Assembly: GCA_963662175.1 (NCBI GenBank)
Contig: OY759218.1
Location: 17,698,480-17,762,479, forward strand
Length of the DNA: 64,000 bases
Reading direction: 5' to 3'
DNA from: Aradus depressus
Lineage: Eukaryota; Arthropoda; Insecta; Hemiptera; Aradidae
Shown here: positions 12,961 to 25,904 of the stretch, piece after piece
How the letters are laid out: each line of letters starts with the position of its first letter
Numbering within the stretch: position 1 is the stretch's first letter
The notes under the pieces: generated by a model
Seen by the model: the letters and a program-made list of their open reading frames with translations, nothing else
Told to the model about the DNA's origin: nothing
Databases searched by the model: none
Program-made: the position numbers and the translations under genes

Positions 12961-12977
12961 AATATATACGTCCGTGA

Positions 12978-13540
12978 TGACTGCTGCTGACATCTAGCCG
13001 TAGGATATTGTACTATTTAATATAATGAGCTGTTTCCTTGACAGGTGCTGGTATTGCGCGGTGAAAAAAGATACTATTAGTCCGATTTGACTGCTGCTGT
13101 CATCTAGCCGTAGGATATTGTACTATTTAATATAATGAGCTGTTTCCTTGACAGGTGCTGGTATTGCGCGGTGAAAAAAGATACTATTAGTCCTATTTGA
13201 CTGCTGCTGGCTTCTAGCCGTGGGATATTGTACTCTTTGATAGAATGGATGATTCCTGGACAGGTGCTGGTATTGCGCGGTGAAAATTGGTACTATTTAT
13301 AAAATAGGATATGGTTTATCTGCTTCTGAAGCTGTTTGTTAGTAATGATACTATCTACTTGATGAAGAAAATATCAATATCGTAAATACCAAATATCAGC
13401 TCTCAAACTATTTCCTTGACAGGTGCTGGTATTGCGCGGTGAAAAAAGATACTATTAGTCCTATTTGACTGCTTGCTGCTGGCATCTAGCCGTGGGATAT
13501 TGTACTCTTTGATAGAATGAGATGATTCCAGGACAATTAT
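12978..13540. repeat. 110-bp tandem repeat, 3-4 copies
   Basis: TGCTGCTGNCATCTAGCCGT starts units at 12978, 13088 and 13198, with a split fourth copy at 13405-13540 after a non-repeat insert. TTGACAGGTGCTGGTATTGC is shared. Unrelated to the other arrays. 13,540-13,850 has no further feature. Confidence 0.9.
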
Positions 13541-13853
13541 TTTTATTACAGACAGACCAATCAGACTCAAAATTAAACAATTATATCTGATTTTTGCCGT
13601 CCAATCTTGTATTGAGACAAATATTGCCCAACCAAAGGCGAAAATGAACAATCTTTAATGACTTAAAATGACCAAGTACAACAGTCATCTAGAGGGAGTA
13701 ATACCATCTGCCAAAATATCAATAAGCGGCATTAAGTTTGTGGTTTCTTTTGAACTCTTCTTCGAAAATGCAGTTTATCAAAGGATGTCTGTATGATCCC
13801 AAAATTTAGCCGTGAGATTGGCATCTAGCCGTGAGATACATAGTACTATTTAG

Positions 13854-14245
13854 AGGGCGCCAGCAGCTCAGTGGTATGCGGGCTTGCTTACTGACGTCAA
13901 GATCGCGGGTTCAAAAGCTGGCCGAGGCTTTTAGTTTATTTTATCTGGGAGGCAGAAAAAACTTTAGCAAGCCGTCCTTCTGATGGGACATTAAGCGTCT
14001 CGAGTGTTAAATATAAAGTTCTTGTTACTCTATCCTAGGTAAATAAACAATTTAGGGTGGTCGAAATTTAGGACTAACCTGCTTAGTTTACTGTTGAAAT
14101 CTAGTTATAATGTTAGAACAATTTATTGAGAATGGCTTGAATTATATTTTGTTGTGAAAGGACATAGAACCTCAGCGCTGAACGCCATATGTCCAGATAG
14201 GTCTGTTAACGGTCTTGTAGAAACCCAGTTTGTAATAAAGAAATA
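13854..14245 (+). mobile_element. SINE copy 8 with a different 3' half
   Basis: Head and upstream body (GCAGCTCAGTGGTATGCGGG through GGATGGGACATTAAGCG-like) match the SINE. From about 14080 a new tail follows (ACCTCAGCGCTGAACGCC, CTGTTAACGG) ending in AATAAAGAAATAG, which looks borrowed from a LINE 3' end. Confidence 0.6.
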
Positions 14246-14269
14246 GAATTGAAACTTGCAGGGCATTTA

Positions 14270-15850
14270 AGTATAGCCCAACTTAGATTATAGGTTATGT
14301 GGCGCCTGAAAAGTTTCAAGGGAGAGGTTTGACATATTTTTTTACAAAAACAATCTGTGGAGTATGATTTCAAAGGATTTCGAAAATTTTTTTTGCCCTA
14401 CCTCCCCCAGTGGATAGGGGGATAAACAGGGAATTGGCTCAATGGATAGCCTGACTTCAAATAAAAGCTGGATTATATGGCACCCAAACGTTTTAATTTG
14501 GGAGCGCAGTTCGGGGGGAAGAAGGCTATTAATTTTCACAACTGGAATATATGGTATATAATTTGGGGTTGTGGAGAGTTGTCCTATTCCTATATTTTTC
14601 CATGTATCCCACAGAATTGACTGAAATATTAATCTCGAAACTGCTTATTTCAAGGGTATCTTACCTCCAAGCTATGTGTTATCCCATAAAATTTATTTGG
14701 GGGGGGGGAAGCCCAAATTTTTTTTACAACAATGTGTGGTATATTATTTAAAAAGATTCGACGAGACCAGTTCAAAAATATGTTGTTGTTTTTTGAGTAG
14801 TGGGGAGGAGGTGGACGGATAAGGAAGGGAAGGGATGGTTAGATAAACATTTCTTACTTCGCCAGCTTTACGAAGTATAGGGGAAGTTATGCAATCGGTC
14901 AAAAATTCGATGCGGAGTTTTCAACGAAATTTCATGTTTCCCGACCTCCAGATTTCAAATAACGAAAAAAACAATTTCTGTCTGTGTATCTGTGAACACG
15001 ATAACTCCCGATAGAATGAATGTATCGACATGAAATTTTATAAGTGAATCCAGAACCCTCTATCGATGAAACCTATTGATGTTCAGCCAAATCTACCAAA
15101 GGGAAGGGGGGATTAGAGGGAAGCACAGAAAAACCCTAATAACTGCCGATAGAATGATTGTATCGACACGTGTATGTGAGTTAACTCAAAAACTCTGCAG
15201 TTGTAATGAATGTATCGACACAAAATTTCATATGTGATTTCAAAACCCCATAAGGACGATACTTATTAATTTTCAGCAGAATTGGCAGAAGGTAAGGGGG
15301 GATCAGAGGTGAGCTCAGCTCAGAAAACCCAATAACTGCCGATGTAATGAATGTATCGACGTGAAATTTCATATTTGAAGTCAAAACCCAATGAGGAGAT
15401 TTAAGAACTCCTATGTAAGTCGACTGGTTTTGGAGTGAGAGCGAAAAGTTAATTGATTAGTTCGTTCTGGGGAAGTACATTGCCTATGATTCATCAACTT
15501 TTTTTCCCTTAGTCCGGGCATCATTCGACGAAAACGATTGAACCTATATTCTGGATATCTTAAGGAAATCGACATAATGATCCAACACAAAATATAGGCA
15601 ATCAATATCAAATTGGGGTGCTAGAGGGAGGTTTTTTCCTTGTTTTGTTTTTTTTACAACAAGGATATGTGGTATATTGTATCAAAGGGTTCGAGGATTT
15701 CGAAAATTTACTTATTTTTTTTTTGTAAAGGAGGGAGTAGGAAAAATGTTTTATTTTTTTCTTTGTTTGGCCTTCGCACGTGATGAGCTTTAGGTAAATT
15801 AAAATAACGGAAACTCACTCCCGAGTAACGCTGGGTAACCTGCTAGTGGG
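14270..15850 (-). mobile_element. CTAGCAG-related element, interrupted
   Basis: Read on the minus strand it starts at 15847 with CACTAGCAGGTTACCCAGCG, then contains GGATTTCGAAAAT-type repeats at 15700 and again at 14380. A copy of the ACTTCCCCAGC family (14855-15476) lies inside. No gene. Confidence 0.5.
14855..15476 (+). mobile_element. ACTTCCCCAGC-family element
   Basis: Begins ACTTCGCCAGCTTTACGAAG, ends TCTGGGGAAGT. Three internal units with AATGAATGTATCGAC. Confidence 0.68.
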
Positions 15851-16174
15851 AAACAAATATCTTATGGCAACTCCAATAATTCTAAATTGAATATAAATAT
15901 AAATATATAGAGTGAATGGAAAGTTTGAACATTTTTAAGGGGAAAGTCTCATTCTTGGTCCGATTCTCGCTTGTTATCCGGTTATTGATGTTTTTCTTGT
16001 TTTAAAACAAGAAAACCCCAACGAAACCCTAGGTTAACCTAGAAGTAGGTTTTTGATCAGAAATTCGCTTCTACTCAGGTATCCTCCACTCTAAACATAA
16101 TTTTGGTTCCACCATCCAAAAGCTCGTTGAATTTTCTATAAAAAAAAACCTCGTCGGTGAATCCCCGGCAATGT

Positions 16175-17341
16175 ACTTCCCCAGAATTAATCAATTAACA
16201 TTTCGCTCCCTCTCCAAAACCAGTCGACCGTTTGTCCCTCTCTGATTTCTCCCTTCCCTTCTGCCGATTCTGCTGAAAATAAAAAACCTGTATAAAAAAC
16301 TCAGTTAATGTTTTAATAATTATCAGTAACTTCTCACCTTCTCACCTTTATGAATATATTAATATTTTAAATAGATTTCAATTGAATTCAATGGATTTTT
16401 TCTAGCCTTTTTGTAGACAACAACAGCTGTTTTTGCACAAAATTCTTTTTACTATGTGTTCTTTGTATGTTGAAGAATATTTTTATCGAAAAAAAAGTCG
16501 AAGTTTGTAAGTTAGAACACTGAAAAAAACGGCTCAAAAAAAGTGGTGTCCGATGGTAAACCGAAAAGGGCTTCGCCCGGATTTTTAAATTTGAAATCGA
16601 AAAATTCTATTTTGCTCGAGAATTTTGTCTCTCAATTGATTTCAATGGGGATTTCGTTTTTCGGTGATTATTCCTCCGTGGTATGTTGATTTATGATTTT
16701 TTTAGTAGTAAACCATCGTCAACGTGTCCACTACCATCGTGGCAAATTTCAATGTGATCGGTAAAGGGGTTTAAGAGGAGTATGAGTACAACGAAATACA
16801 TGAGTCGCCTAAGAAAGAGCTTCGTAAACTCGGCTCAATAGATGTCATCCTTATGGGATTTTGAACTCACATATGAAATTAGGTGTCGATTTATTCAGTA
16901 CAACGGCAGTAATTAGAATTTTTGAGTTAAGCCCCCTTTAGCCGATTTGGCTGAAAATTTATAAGTATTGTCCTTATGGTTTTTTTTATCACACATATGA
17001 AATTTTGTGTCGATACATTTATTATAACGGCAGTTATTATAGCTTTTATGTTAACCCTCCCTCCAAATCTTCACCTTCTCATTAGTCTGAAAAACAATAG
17101 GTGTCGTCGTTAGAGGGTTCTGGATTCACATATACAATTTTGTATCGATACATTCATTCTATCGGGAGTTATCGTGTTCACAGACACAAGACAAACATAC
17201 AGACAGAATTTTTTTTTTTTCATATTTGGAATGTAGAAGTTGAACAACATAAAATTCCGTTGAAAACTCCGCATCGAATTTTTGACCGATTACATAACCT
17301 TAGGGGAGGTTATAAGTATAGGGGTACTTGGCTGGGGAAGT
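16175..17341 (-). mobile_element. ACTTCCCCAGC-family element, reverse orientation
   Basis: Left ACTTCCCCAGAATTAATCAA, right GGCTGGGGAAGTAA. Internal units with GATACATTCATTNTANC. The middle (16,380-16,750) holds unrelated sequence, probably a further insertion. Confidence 0.62.
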
Positions 17342-18160
17342 AATACTTCATTCCGGTGTATGAAACCTTTACATGTGCTAAACAGCAACTGCTGAAGCTT
17401 GAAAAAAAAAACTGTTTCTTCTAAATTTTTGGAAATTTTTCAACGTATAAACTCACCACTTAATTTACTATTTATGTGAATTCAACAAGATACACTTTGA
17501 TTTTCAACAATTACTAAGATCATATTTTGTATCGATGGACAGTTGGTTTTAAGAAATTTGATCAGTTTGTCCCCCGGTTTTGACCTTACTCACAAATACA
17601 AACAAGGCAAGGTCCTCTCTGTAATTGGCTAATCCCCCGAGATATGGCACTAGGCCACTTTTGATCTAATTTCGTCCATCACGAGTACTAATCAAACTCA
17701 AAATTGGCTTTTTGACTCATCACGCCCATTTGAATAAATTGCCAAAGTGACCTGTCATTTCAAAAGTCGTCAGTAACTAATTGGCAATGTATTTTCCCAG
17801 TTCATTTTATTTGTACTAAACTAAATTTGGCTGAAAATCGATAGTTGTCTTTCTCATGAAATTCTCAATTCTCATATAACATTTTGTGTTGATGCATCAT
17901 AACATCTGCAGTTATAAGGTTTTTAATTAAGCCGCCTCTAAATCCTCCCTTCTCTAGGACCGATTTGGCTGAAAATCGAGTTGTAAAATTTCATGTCGAT
18001 ACATTCATTGATGTATTAGGAGGTGTTTAGAGAGAGCGAAAACTTCGTTGACCACTAAGATGGTAATGGCAAGAAAGGCTGTGAATCACCAGAGCAATGC
18101 CAGAAAACAGCTAGGATACTTATGAAATTGTAGTGAACTAGTTAGTTATTATATTAAATT
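17342..18160. repeat. ACTTCCCCAGC-family remnants, no gene
   Basis: 17,790-18,060 keeps CTGAAAATCGATAGTTG and GTCGATACATTCATTGATG blocks. 17,345-17,780 shows nothing recognisable. Confidence 0.45.
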
Positions 18161-18163
18161 AGT

Positions 18164-18475
18164 GACTCATGCCCGGGCTTTAACTACGAGGTCATATCGC
18201 CTACTACCAGAGCGCTCTTTCTTCACTCTGGTGGACATGAGCCCGATTCTACAGTGGGAGTCCTAAATTTTGTCTACCCTAACTTTTTATTCACCTAGGG
18301 CAGGGGTCTTTAACGAGTACCTGACATCGTACAGGCTCGGGAACATCGATTAACGTCCCATTCGAAGGACGGTGTGCTCCCAGATAAAATAAACTAAGGG
18401 CCTCGGTCGGGTTTCGAACCCACGATCTTGAGCTCAGAAGGCAAGCACGAGCACCGCTGAGCTACCGGCGCCCTC
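18164..18475 (-). mobile_element. tRNA-derived SINE, copy 2
   Basis: Same body as copy 1, lacking the roughly 20-bp TTAAGTTTATTTTACCT segment near 18375. TGGTGAACTAGT / TAGTGAACTAGT flank it as a slightly diverged duplication. The 18,480-18,840 stretch has no supported feature. Confidence 0.88.
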
Positions 18476-18844
18476 TATGGTGAACTAGTAAAGAATATTT
18501 AAATGCGTCATGAAATCTAAAAATATTAATATTATTTTCAATAAAAATGCGACTTTCCGGTCTAGAAATTTGTAAAATTGCTAATAATTTGTTCAAAAGT
18601 TAATGAAAGATGTTTAGACAGATCTTATAATCTTTTGGAACAGTTCCATCTCTTATTTGGAAATTTTAGTTTCTTTAAACAATATTATTATCATAGGAAT
18701 AAAGATGTTGTCTTCCCACTGTTTTATTTAACACCAGAACACATTTTTAACGTAAGTGCGTCATCATCAGTGGTACATCACCAGTTTAGTTAAATTGGCG
18801 TCTAACCAAACACTGAATGAATATTATTCATTAAATATAACCGA

Positions 18845-21120
18845 TTACCCGCCGTTGGCTCGTAATTAACTTTGCGTTGGCTAGTAACTTACAGTATTAT
18901 AGCAAGTAAGTACAGTATATAGTATGAATAGTATGTAGTATGTAGTATGAATAAATATTATCCATTAAATATAATCAGGTTACCCGCCGTTGGCTCTTAA
19001 TTAACTTTGCGTTGGCTAGTAATTTACAGTATTATAGTAAGTACAGTATATAGTATGAATAGTATATGTATGAATAAATATTATTCATTAAATATAATCA
19101 GGTTACCCGCCGTTGGCTTGTAAGTAACTTAGCGTTGGCTAGTAACTTACAGTATTATAGTAAGTACAGTATATAGTAAATGAATATTATCCATTAAATA
19201 TAATCAGATTACCCGCCGATGGCTCATTATTAACTTTGCGTTGGCTAGTAACTTACAGTATTATAGCAAGTACAGTATATAGTATGAATAGTATATGTAT
19301 GAATAAATATTATTCATTAAATATAATCAGGTTACCCGCCGTTGGCTTGTAAGTAACTTAGCGTTGGCTAGTAACTTACAGTATTATAGTAAGTACAGTA
19401 TATAGTAAATGAATATTATCCATTAAATATAATCAGATTACCCGCCGATGGCTCATTATTAACTTTGCGTTGGCTAGTAACTTACAGTATTATAGCAAGT
19501 ACAGTATATAGTATGAATAGTATATGTATGAATAAATATTATTCATTAAATATAATCAGGTTACCCGCCGTTGGCTTGTAAGTAACTTAGCGTTGGCTAG
19601 TAACTTACAGTATTATAGTAAGTACAGTATATAGTAAATGAATATTATCCATTAAATATAATCAGATTACCCGCCGATGGCTCATTATTAACTTTGCGTT
19701 GGCTAGTAACTTACAGTATTATAGCAAGTACAGTATATAGTATGAATAGTATATGTATGAATAAATATTATTCATTAAATATAATCAGGTTACCCGCCGT
19801 TGGCTTGTAAGTAACTTAGCGTTGGCTAGTAACTTACAGTATTATAGTAAGTACAGTATATAGTAAATGAATATTATCCATTAAATATAATCAGATTACC
19901 CGCCGATGGCTCATTATTAACTTTGCGTTGGCTAGTAACTTACAGTATTATAGCAAGTACAGTATATAGTATGAATAGTATATGTATGAATAAATATTAT
20001 TCATTAAATATAATCAGGTTACCCGCCGTTGGCTTGTAAGTAACTTAGCGTTGGCTAGTAACTTACAGTATTATAGTAAGTACAGTATATAGTAAATGAA
20101 TATTATCCATTAAATATAATCAGATTACCCGCCGTTGGCTCTTAATTAACTTTGCGTTGGCTAGTAACTTACAGTATTATAGCAAGTACAGTATATAGTA
20201 TGAATAGTATATGTATGAATAAATATTATTCATTAAATATAATCAGGTTACCCGCCGTTGGCTTGTAAGTAACTTAGCGTTGGCTAGTAACTTACAGTAT
20301 TATAGTAAGTACAGTATATAGTAAATGAATATTATCCATTAAATATAATCAGATTACCCGCCGATGGCTCATTATTAACTTTGCGTTGGCTAGTAACTTA
20401 CAGTATTATAGCAAGTACAGTATATAGTATGAATAGTATATGTATGAATAAATATTATTCATTAAATATAATCAGGTTACCCGCCGTTGGCTTGTAAGTA
20501 ACTTAGCGTTGGCTAGTAACTTACAGTATTATAGTAAGTACAGTATATAGTAAATGAATATTATCCATTAAATATAATCAGATTACCCGCCGTTGGCTCT
20601 TAATTAACTTTGCGTTGGCTAGTAACTTACAGTATTATAGTAAGTACAGTATATAGTATGAATAGTATATGTATGAATAAATATTATTCATTAAATATAA
20701 TCAGGTTACCCGCCGTTGGCTTGTAAGTAACTTAGCGTTGGCTAGTAACTTACAGTATTATAGTAAGTACAGTATATAGTAAATGAATATTATCCATTAT
20801 ATATAATCAGATTACCCGCCGATGGCTCATTATTAACTTTGCGTTGGCTAGTAACTTACAGTATTATAGCAAGTAAGTACAGTATATAGTATGAATAGTA
20901 TGTAGTATGAATAAATATTATCCATTAAATATAATCAGGTTACCCTCCGTTGGCTCGTAATTAACTTTGCGTTGGCTAGTAATTTACAGTATTATAGTAA
21001 GTAAGTACATTATATAGTATGAATAAATATTATCCATTAAATATAATCAGGTTATCCGCCATTGGCTCTTAATTAACTTTGCGTTGGCTAGTAACTTACA
21101 GTATTATAGTCAGTAAGTGC
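18845..21120. repeat. Satellite array with dimeric 229-bp higher-order unit
   Basis: TTACCCGCCGTTGGCT-type starts alternate at 123 and 106 bp (19103, 19209, 19332, 19438, 19561, 19667, 19790 and so on to 20812), about eight nearly identical 229-bp dimers flanked by more diverged 112-135-bp monomers. Units contain the small inverted repeat ACTTAC...GTAAGT. No ORF. Confidence 0.95.
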
Positions 21121-21124
21121 AGTA

Positions 21125-21645
21125 TGTTCTTGTTCCGCTGATTATGTTACTGCATGGCGTATACATATGTTAGAACAGGGCTTATAAGGATGTTGCTACA
21201 TGTGAAATTTCTTGAAAATCCGAACAATAGTAAAAGAGATAGCTCCCATTTTATATTTAGCCCCTCTCATTACTCTCGTTCACATTTTGAGATGCCCCAT
21301 GACCTATGTTAGAATGGGGCTTATAAGGATCCTACATGTGAAATTTTATGAAAATCGGATCAAGCGTCAAAGAACTAGCACTAATTTTATGTTAAGGCCC
21401 CCCTCACAACCCCTTTTTTCCTTTTCCTCTGATCTCCCCCATCTCTACGGCCGATTTCGTGGAAAACTCAGATGTTGTTTTTGAAGGGTTTTGAATTTAC
21501 GTATGAAATTTCATGTCAATACATCAGCAGTTATTAGAGATTTTGTGTTTTGGAATCAGGGTGTTGGAAAACATGAAATTCCGATTAAAACTCAACATCG
21601 ACTTATATAACTTCCCCTAGACTTCGTATAGCTAGGAAAGTAAAA
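21125..21645. repeat. Two units akin to the 144-bp array, then ACTTCCCCAGC-family end
   Basis: GGGCTTATAAGGAT then CTACATGTGAAATTT occurs twice about 130 bp apart (21178, 21311). 21,430-21,645 ends with the TTCCCCTAGACTTCGTATAG hairpin-type terminus. The 90-codon frame here lacks coding character. 21,650-22,020 shows no feature. Confidence 0.6.
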
Positions 21646-22444
21646 CAATATTTCATGAAAAAATAGATAAATAAATAAAAAATTTAATTTTTATGAAATA
21701 AATATTTTCTTCAAATTGGTTCAGCTGAATGGAAATATACGACTTTTTTTTTTCTTTTTTTTTTAACGGTTACTCATGCCAACTGAGTCGGTGTGTTATT
21801 CAAAGAGTGTTATTGTGTTTTTTTGTGTGGCTATTTATGTCCAGAGACCCAAACACATTTCCATTTCACTATTTCGAAATCTAACACTTCTTACGAGAGG
21901 CAAAAAAAACAAAAAAAAACATTAGAACAGATGGGGTGATCGAACGGCAAAAGGCGCCAATAAAAAGTATTTTTGGCGACAAAAATTTAATGCACAAAGA
22001 AATTGCATATAGCTATGCGATTTTTTTTTTTTTTTTAGGACTTCGTAGTAATCGGTCAAAAATTCGATGCCGAGTTTTCAACAGAATTTCATGTTTTCCG
22101 TCCTCCAGATTCCAAATATGCGCTAATATTCAAACTTGACTTTCAAAGAAGTTCCTAAATCCTTATACTAAATGTATCGATAAATTCATTACATCGGCAG
22201 TTATTAGGGTTTTTCAATTAAGCACCCTTCCCTTCGGCCGATATTGCTTAAAATTAATAAGTGTCGTCCTTATGAGGTTTTGAATTCATATATGAAATTT
22301 TGTGTTAATACATTCATTACAACGACAGTTATTAGAGTTTTTGAGTTAAGCCTCCCCCTAATCCCCCCTTTCCTTTGGCCCATATGACTGAAAATCAATA
22401 GATGTCTTCGATGGAGAATTCACATTTAAAATTTCGTGATTATA

Positions 22445-23428
22445 CAGTAGAACCTCTTTGAGTCGAACCTCGATAAGTCGAAAACCTCCAAAACTCGAAA
22501 AAAAAGTTTTGTTCCTTTCCTTTCAAGCCCCAAAACCTCCATTACTCGAAATCTCAACCCTCTATTAGTCGAAATAATCAGTGAGTCCCTACAAGCCATT
22601 TTTGTACATATTTTCCCTCTATAACTCGAAAAAATAAATTGGACCTCTGTATCTCGAACATAGCAATGTTTTATTTTACAACCTTTACAACTCGATTATT
22701 TGAAACTTATTACCTCTATAGCTCGAAGAAACATAGGTTACCGACTTTAAGAATTTGCCGACAATGTACACCATTGTTTCTTAGAAAACAATTTAGGAGT
22801 ATACAATAAATAGGATTACCAATTCTAAGAAATGATAAAGGATATTTTTATTGATTTCATTTGAACTTTAGCGAAGCAAGTCATTTGTTGTCCATTGAAA
22901 AATTGTCAGAAGTAGTTTGGTTCTACCGCAATACACATCAATTTTTACAACAGTTTACGAATACAATTGTTAAAACATGAGTGATGTGAAACGTAAACTA
23001 AAACTGAAAAATTTGAGTCTCGCTGAAAAGTTAGAAGTGCTAAGAGCTGTGACAAGCTGTCAAAAGAAGAAAGATGTTGCTGAACAATTTGGCCTACCAA
23101 TGAGTACTCTGTCAACAATAATAAAAAATGGATCAGACATCATGAAAAAATTCAAAACTTTCAAAATTTGTCCTGCAAACGACGACGAATTGCAGAATTT
23201 CCCGGCTTGGAGGAATGTTTACTTAAATGGTTTGAGCAGTGTCGGAACCAAAATATCAGGGTTAGTGGACCATTGTTACAAGAAAAAGCCGAAATGTGTG
23301 AATTTTTATTTATTTCACCTCTCTAACTCAAAATTAGTTTGAGTGAATCTTAACCTCTACAAGTCGAATCAAAATCCGCCTAAGTCGAAAACTCTATAAC
23401 TCGAATTTTTAGAATAGAGGTTCTACTG
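22445..23428 (+). mobile_element. pogo/Tigger-like element, transposase deleted
   Basis: 984 bp, ends CAGTAGAACCTCT and complement, TA on both sides. The subterminal 280 bp repeats the motif CTCYRTARCTCGAA about eight times. It lies within an ACTTCCCCAGC-family copy. Confidence 0.85.
22977..23342 (+). pseudogene. Remnant Tigger-type transposase, CENP-B N-terminal domain
   Basis: 121 residues. KRKLKLKNLSLAEKLEVLRA through DVAEQFGLPMSTLSTIIKN is a CENP-B/pogo HTH (residues about 5-55). The frame then runs into non-homologous sequence and stops, with the second HTH and the DDE domain missing. DNA-binding remnant only. Confidence 0.8.
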
Positions 23429-23844
23429 TATATTCATTCACTCTAAGCATTTCTTTTGTCATATTTGGAATCTGGAGGACGGAAAAAATTAAATTCTGTA
23501 GAAAACTCGGCATCGAATTTTTGACCGATTACATAACTTCCCCTATACTTTGTATAGCTGGGGAAATAAAAAGTATTTCACATAAAATGTGGCTCTTAGT
23601 ATTCTCTAAAACTTTTTTTTAAAGAGATTTTTGAATAGGTCTTGAAAAATGTAGTTAATGAAATGAAACTAATATACCAACTTGGGTGAAATCGATTGAT
23701 GTTTTTCATTCAATACATTGATAGTTAAAAGGGTTTTTGAGTTAAGCCTCCTTTGATCCTCCTTCCCTTTGGCCGATCTCTCTGACTCCATATTGGGTCT
23801 TGGATCCGCATATAAAATTTCGTGTTGATATGTTACATCTCATA

Positions 23845-25187
23845 TGTTAGACTCTCCCTTGGCGTTGCCGGGACCGACGTGACGCCGGATAATGGAAGTC
23901 ATCAATTAATGAGAAAAAATATATCAATTAAAGCATAAAAAAAAAGTGTTTTTAGGTGAGCTAAGGAATAAAACACGGATGTATTTTGTTGATAACATTT
24001 ATTAAATTGAATAAAATAAAATGATAGATAAAACACTTTTTTTGAACACTTATATGTCTAATTCCACAAACGTATACTTAAATGTGTACCGGTTTCGGCT
24101 TACGCCATCGTCAGCACAATGTTCAACAATAATTGAGATATTTGCCAGGCATACATATTTATATTAACCTAAGAATACCTGAGTTGAAAGGGTCCCCTTC
24201 CTCTGGTAAAACCAGGGGGGTGGAAGTCTATATTCTAACTGTAATAGCTAACTGTGCATTTATTTGAAAACCAAGAAAATAAAATTAAAATAGTACTGAA
24301 AACTAACATTACAAGAAAACAATATAACAAATGTACAATATATAGTATACTACTATGTAGGAAGTTATTTAACCTAGATTATTGTTATATTTGTTATAAC
24401 CATTTGTTATATGGTTTTCTTGTAATGTTAATTTTTAGTTCTATTTTTATTTTATTTTCTTAGTTTTCAAATAAATGCACAGTTAGCTATTACAGTTAGA
24501 ATATAGACTTCCATCCCCCTGGTTTTACCAGAGGAAGGGGACCCTTTCACCTCAGGTACTCTTAGGTTAATATAAATATGTATGCCTGGCAAATATCTGA
24601 ACTATTGTTGAACATTGTGTTGACGATGGCGTAAGCCGAAACCGGTACACATTTAAGTATACGTTTGTCCAATTAGACAATATAAGTGTTCAAAAAAAGT
24701 GTTTTATCTATCATTTTATTTTATTCATTAGTATTTCCACTATATCAACACAGAACGCAAAAAATGTATTCGGACATTTATTAAATTGACAAATATGTAC
24801 ATACTTTACTAGTTAAGTGTTCATTTCCTGATAAGACGATATTATTGTGCGGACGGGACGGTATTGTTTTTCTATTCAAGGAAACATTTTTTATAAAACT
24901 ATGTATTTATTATAATTTATTTATAGGATATTAGTGAAGTAATAAAATATTGTATTAGCGTATTCCCTTCATAAATACAATGTACATATGTATGTATGTA
25001 CAATACAAATACATAAAAGATTCGTGAGTTACGGAATTATTAGTGCTCGTAAATACACGTGGCTCATATAATTGATAATCTAATAATTGAATGTTAATTT
25101 TAGTTGAACAAATTTGATATTATTTTGCGAGCGCCGGATAAGGGAGCGCGCCGGTTAACAGAACGCCGGATAAGGGAGAGTCTACTG
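23845..25187. mobile_element. Tigger-like non-autonomous element with nested fold-back
   Basis: Ends (left TGTTAGACTCTCCCTT, right complement of CAGTAGACTCTCCCTTATC) flanked by TA. Subterminal GCCGGATAAGGGAG motif repeated at the right end. No transposase. The fold-back at 24007-24729 is inserted inside. Confidence 0.7.
24007..24729. mobile_element. Large fold-back element, 310-bp inverted arms
   Basis: Arms 24007-24320 and 24417-24729 are near-identical in inverted orientation, with a spacer of roughly 100 bp. Each arm contains ACCGGTTTCGGCTTACGCCA or its complement, holding the ribozyme-like motif. No long ORF. Confidence 0.85.
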
Positions 25188-25413
25188 TAGTTATTAAGCC
25201 GTTTGAGTTGAACACTCCTCTAGTTCCTACCTTCCCTTTAGCAGATTCTATATAGTAGACTGTACTTGCACAAACAGACTGACTCATCTCACCCAGGTCC
25301 CTCCAGAGATAACCTGTCCCTGCCTGTCAACTGGAATGACTAGACATTCAGGTAACCCTAGATAAGGCCAACCTCAGGTAGTCACCTCCACAGTAAAATA
25401 ACAGTTTTATTAA

Positions 25414-25747
25414 AGGCTCAGTGGTATGCGTGCTTGTCTTCTGAGCTCAAGAACGTGGGTTCGAAACCCGACCGAGGTCCTTAGTTTTTTTTATCTGGGA
25501 AGTAAAATAAACTTAAGCACGCCGTCCTTCGGATGGGACGTTAAGCGATGGTCCAGAACCTGTACGATGTCAGGTACTCGTTAAAGACTCCTACCCTAGA
25601 TGAATAAAAATTTAGGTTAGGCAAAATTTAGGACTCCCACAGTAGAGTCGGGCTCATGTCCACCGGAGTGACGAAAGAGCGCTCTTGTAGTAGGCGATAT
25701 GACCTCCTAGTTAAAGCCCGGGCATGAGTCATAAAACCTAACCTAAC
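25414..25747 (+). mobile_element. tRNA-derived SINE, copy 3
   Basis: Lacks about the first 10 bp of the head. Perfect B box GGTTCGAAACC at 25458-25468. Tail AAAACCTAACCTAAC. Confidence 0.88.
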
Positions 25748-25904
25748 AGTTAATTATTTTTTTACTTATGTGTCTTCTTTCATAGCACTGTCAAGAAAAT
25801 GGAAACCAATATATTACTTTAAACCCAAATTTTAAATTTCTAATTCATATCCAATGTAAAATGTAATCGATGTAATCATGTAGATGTCCTAGTAGTATAG
25901 TGCA

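Larger units (their letters stand above)
22040..23568 (-). mobile_element. ACTTCCCCAGC-family copies split by the Tigger-like element
   Basis: A head fragment at 22040-22130, then a reverse copy 22140-22444 + 23429-23568, ending CCCCTATACTTTGTATAGCT then GGGGAAA. The host sequence rejoins at ...GTGATTA/TATTCATTC. Confidence 0.65.

Noticed and set aside
9838..13540. CRISPR-like arrays
   Set aside because: Units are tandem without unique spacers of constant length, and the DNA is clearly eukaryotic.
18578..18793. 71-codon ORF beside the satellite array
   Set aside because: No recognisable motif, AT-driven composition, no splice or start support.
24254..24463. 69-codon ORF
   Set aside because: Lies across the centre of the 720-bp inverted repeat; artefact of the fold-back.
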